In this document: piece by piece, positions 14,106 through 14,683 of the stretch
How the letters are laid out: each line of letters begins with the position of its first letter
Position numbering within the stretch: position 1 is the first letter of the stretch
NCBI GenBank assembly: GCA_013813135.1
Contig: JACCSF010000357.1
Location: forward strand, 1-14,683
Length of the DNA: 14,683 nt
Reading direction: 5' to 3'
Origin: Thermoleophilaceae bacterium
Lineage (GTDB): Bacteria > Actinomycetota > Thermoleophilia > Solirubrobacterales > Thermoleophilaceae
Notes under the pieces: model-generated
Told to the model about the DNA's origin: nothing
Databases searched by the model: none
The model's input: only the letters and a program-made list of their open reading frames with translations
Translations under genes and position numbers: made by a program

Positions 14106-14546
14106 TCAGACCCCCCTCACGATGTTCGTCCAGGTGCCGCGCACGACCTCTTGGTCGTCCTGGTTGAGCGAAACCGACTCGAAGACGTAGAAGCCCATGC
14201 CGCCGCGCTCGTAGATGTCCTTGACGCTGGTCTGTGTGGTGATCGTGTCGCCGGCGCATACGGGCTCGCCCCAGACGAACTCCTGGCCGCCGTGGACCAT
14301 CATCGCGAAGTTGATGCCGACCTCGGGGTCGAGCACGGCCGGCCCCACCGCCCCACCCGAGTAGACGACGGCGAACATCGGCGGCGCCGCGACGTCGCGG
14401 AAGCCGGCGGCCCTGGCCTGCTCGCGGTCGAAGTGGACGGGGTTGTCCTCCCCCACGGCCCACGCGTACTCCTTGATCTTCTCCTTGCCCACCTCGTACT
14501 CGAAGGGCGGGTAGGTCTTTCCCTTGGCGTCTGCGTTGACTGGCAC
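14106..14546 (-). CDS. MaoC-like dehydratase, HadA-type (FAS1-like N-terminal) subunit
   Basis: A 146-residue hot-dog-fold protein of the MaoC N-terminal-domain type, like HadA, the partner that shapes the acyl pocket in mycobacterial dehydratases. The opening PPFEYEVGKEKIKEYAWAVG and AAGFRDVAAPPMFAVVY are characteristic, as are the VHGGQEFVWGEPVCAGDTI strand block and the NIVRGV end. In the hydratase-like segment VGEDNPVHFD (about 31-40) the position of the catalytic Asp is Glu33, while His38 is kept. This subunit may therefore be non-catalytic or only weakly active. The GTG at 14546 is 11 nt after the upstream stop with no clear ribosome site. It is directly followed by the HadB-like gene. 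Confidence 0.9.
   Translation of the reverse strand: MPVNADAKGKTYPPFEYEVGKEKIKEYAWAVGEDNPVHFDREQARAAGFRDVAAPPMFAVVYSGGAVGPAVLDPEVGINFAMMVHGGQEFVWGEPVCAGDTITTQTSVKDIYERGGMGFYVFESVSLNQDDQEVVRGTWTNIVRGV
14111..14118 (-). promoter_or_regulatory. Ribosome binding site of the HadB-like gene
   Basis: GAGGGGGG on the minus strand lies inside the last codons of the HadA-like gene, 7 nt from the ATG at 14103. It fixes this ATG as the start although the frame is open upstream. Confidence 0.7.
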
Positions 14547-14557
14547 GGCGCGGCAGC

Positions 14558-14683
14558 CTACGACACGGCGGTCAGCCGGCGCCGCGGCACCGCGACCTGG
14601 GTGGGCTCGTCGCGGCCACGCAGCACGATCGAGTCGCGCACCTGCCAGCGGTCGGCCTCCTCGGCGGCGGCCCGCCGCACGAC
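14558..14683 (-). CDS. C-terminal end of an unidentified protein (runs in from right edge)
   Basis: The last 41 codons of a minus-strand gene ending in TAG at 14558-14560, 11 nt before the HadA-like GTG. The visible residues include AEEADRWQVRDSIVLRGR and end in QVAVPRRRLTAVS. The codon pattern fits its neighbours. The LRGRDEPTQVAVP wording recalls the tail of some actinobacterial class III adenylate/guanylate cyclase-domain proteins, but this is from memory of the style and is too short to call. It shares direction and close spacing with hadAB, so it could be co-transcribed. Confidence 0.55.
   Translation of the reverse strand, partial: VVRRAAAEEADRWQVRDSIVLRGRDEPTQVAVPRRRLTAVS

Overview
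The window is very GC-rich and gene-dense. It has many GTG starts and many 1-17 bp gene overlaps, and long open frames run antisense to nearly every gene. The protein set (HrcA-DnaJ pair, HadA/HadB-like dehydratases, fused HisIE followed by trpE, MoxR-DUF58) fits an actinobacterium, possibly of the Thermoleophilia (Solirubrobacterales/Gaiellales) kind. That placement is an inference from gene order and protein style; no rRNA or other phylogenetic marker was compared.

Layout, read on the minus strand from right to left. (1) At 14683-13729 the tail of an unidentified gene is followed by hadA-like and hadB-like subunits of a (3R)-hydroxyacyl-ACP/CoA dehydratase. (2) At 13677-9960, hrcA (heat-shock repressor), dnaJ, prmA (ribosomal protein L11 methyltransferase) and a cyclase/kynurenine-formamidase-like metal hydrolase form a tight cluster. 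(3) At 9307-9963 lies the only plus-strand gene, a HAD-superfamily hydrolase. It converges on the cyclase gene through a shared CTAG stop and diverges from yqeY. (4) At 9257-1370 is a nearly gapless run of ten genes: yqeY, phoH, ybeY, era, a GNAT gene, hisIE, trpE, trpG, trpD and trpC. It joins ribosome maturation and RNA-handling genes to the last shared part of histidine synthesis and the front half of tryptophan synthesis. trpF, trpB, trpA and the other his genes are not here. (5) After a 56-bp gap come moxR and the start of a DUF58 gene that runs off the left edge; this is the usual MoxR AAA+ ATPase / DUF58 pair.

Most of the window is ordinary housekeeping DNA. The unusual points are small. 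A 33-bp palindrome sits in a 42-bp unit present twice in tandem and in frame within trpE, with a 6-bp direct repeat (GACGAT) at every junction. A hairpin with the same core lies between hadB and hrcA. ybeY and prmA both have family-typical N-termini that reach back to a CTG codon with no ATG, GTG or TTG available. TANNNT boxes lie 7-9 nt upstream of the first gene of three transcription units, which suggests leaderless messages. I found no mobile element, tRNA, rRNA or CRISPR, and no clear new defence or metabolic system. No stretch longer than about 60 bp lacks a gene.
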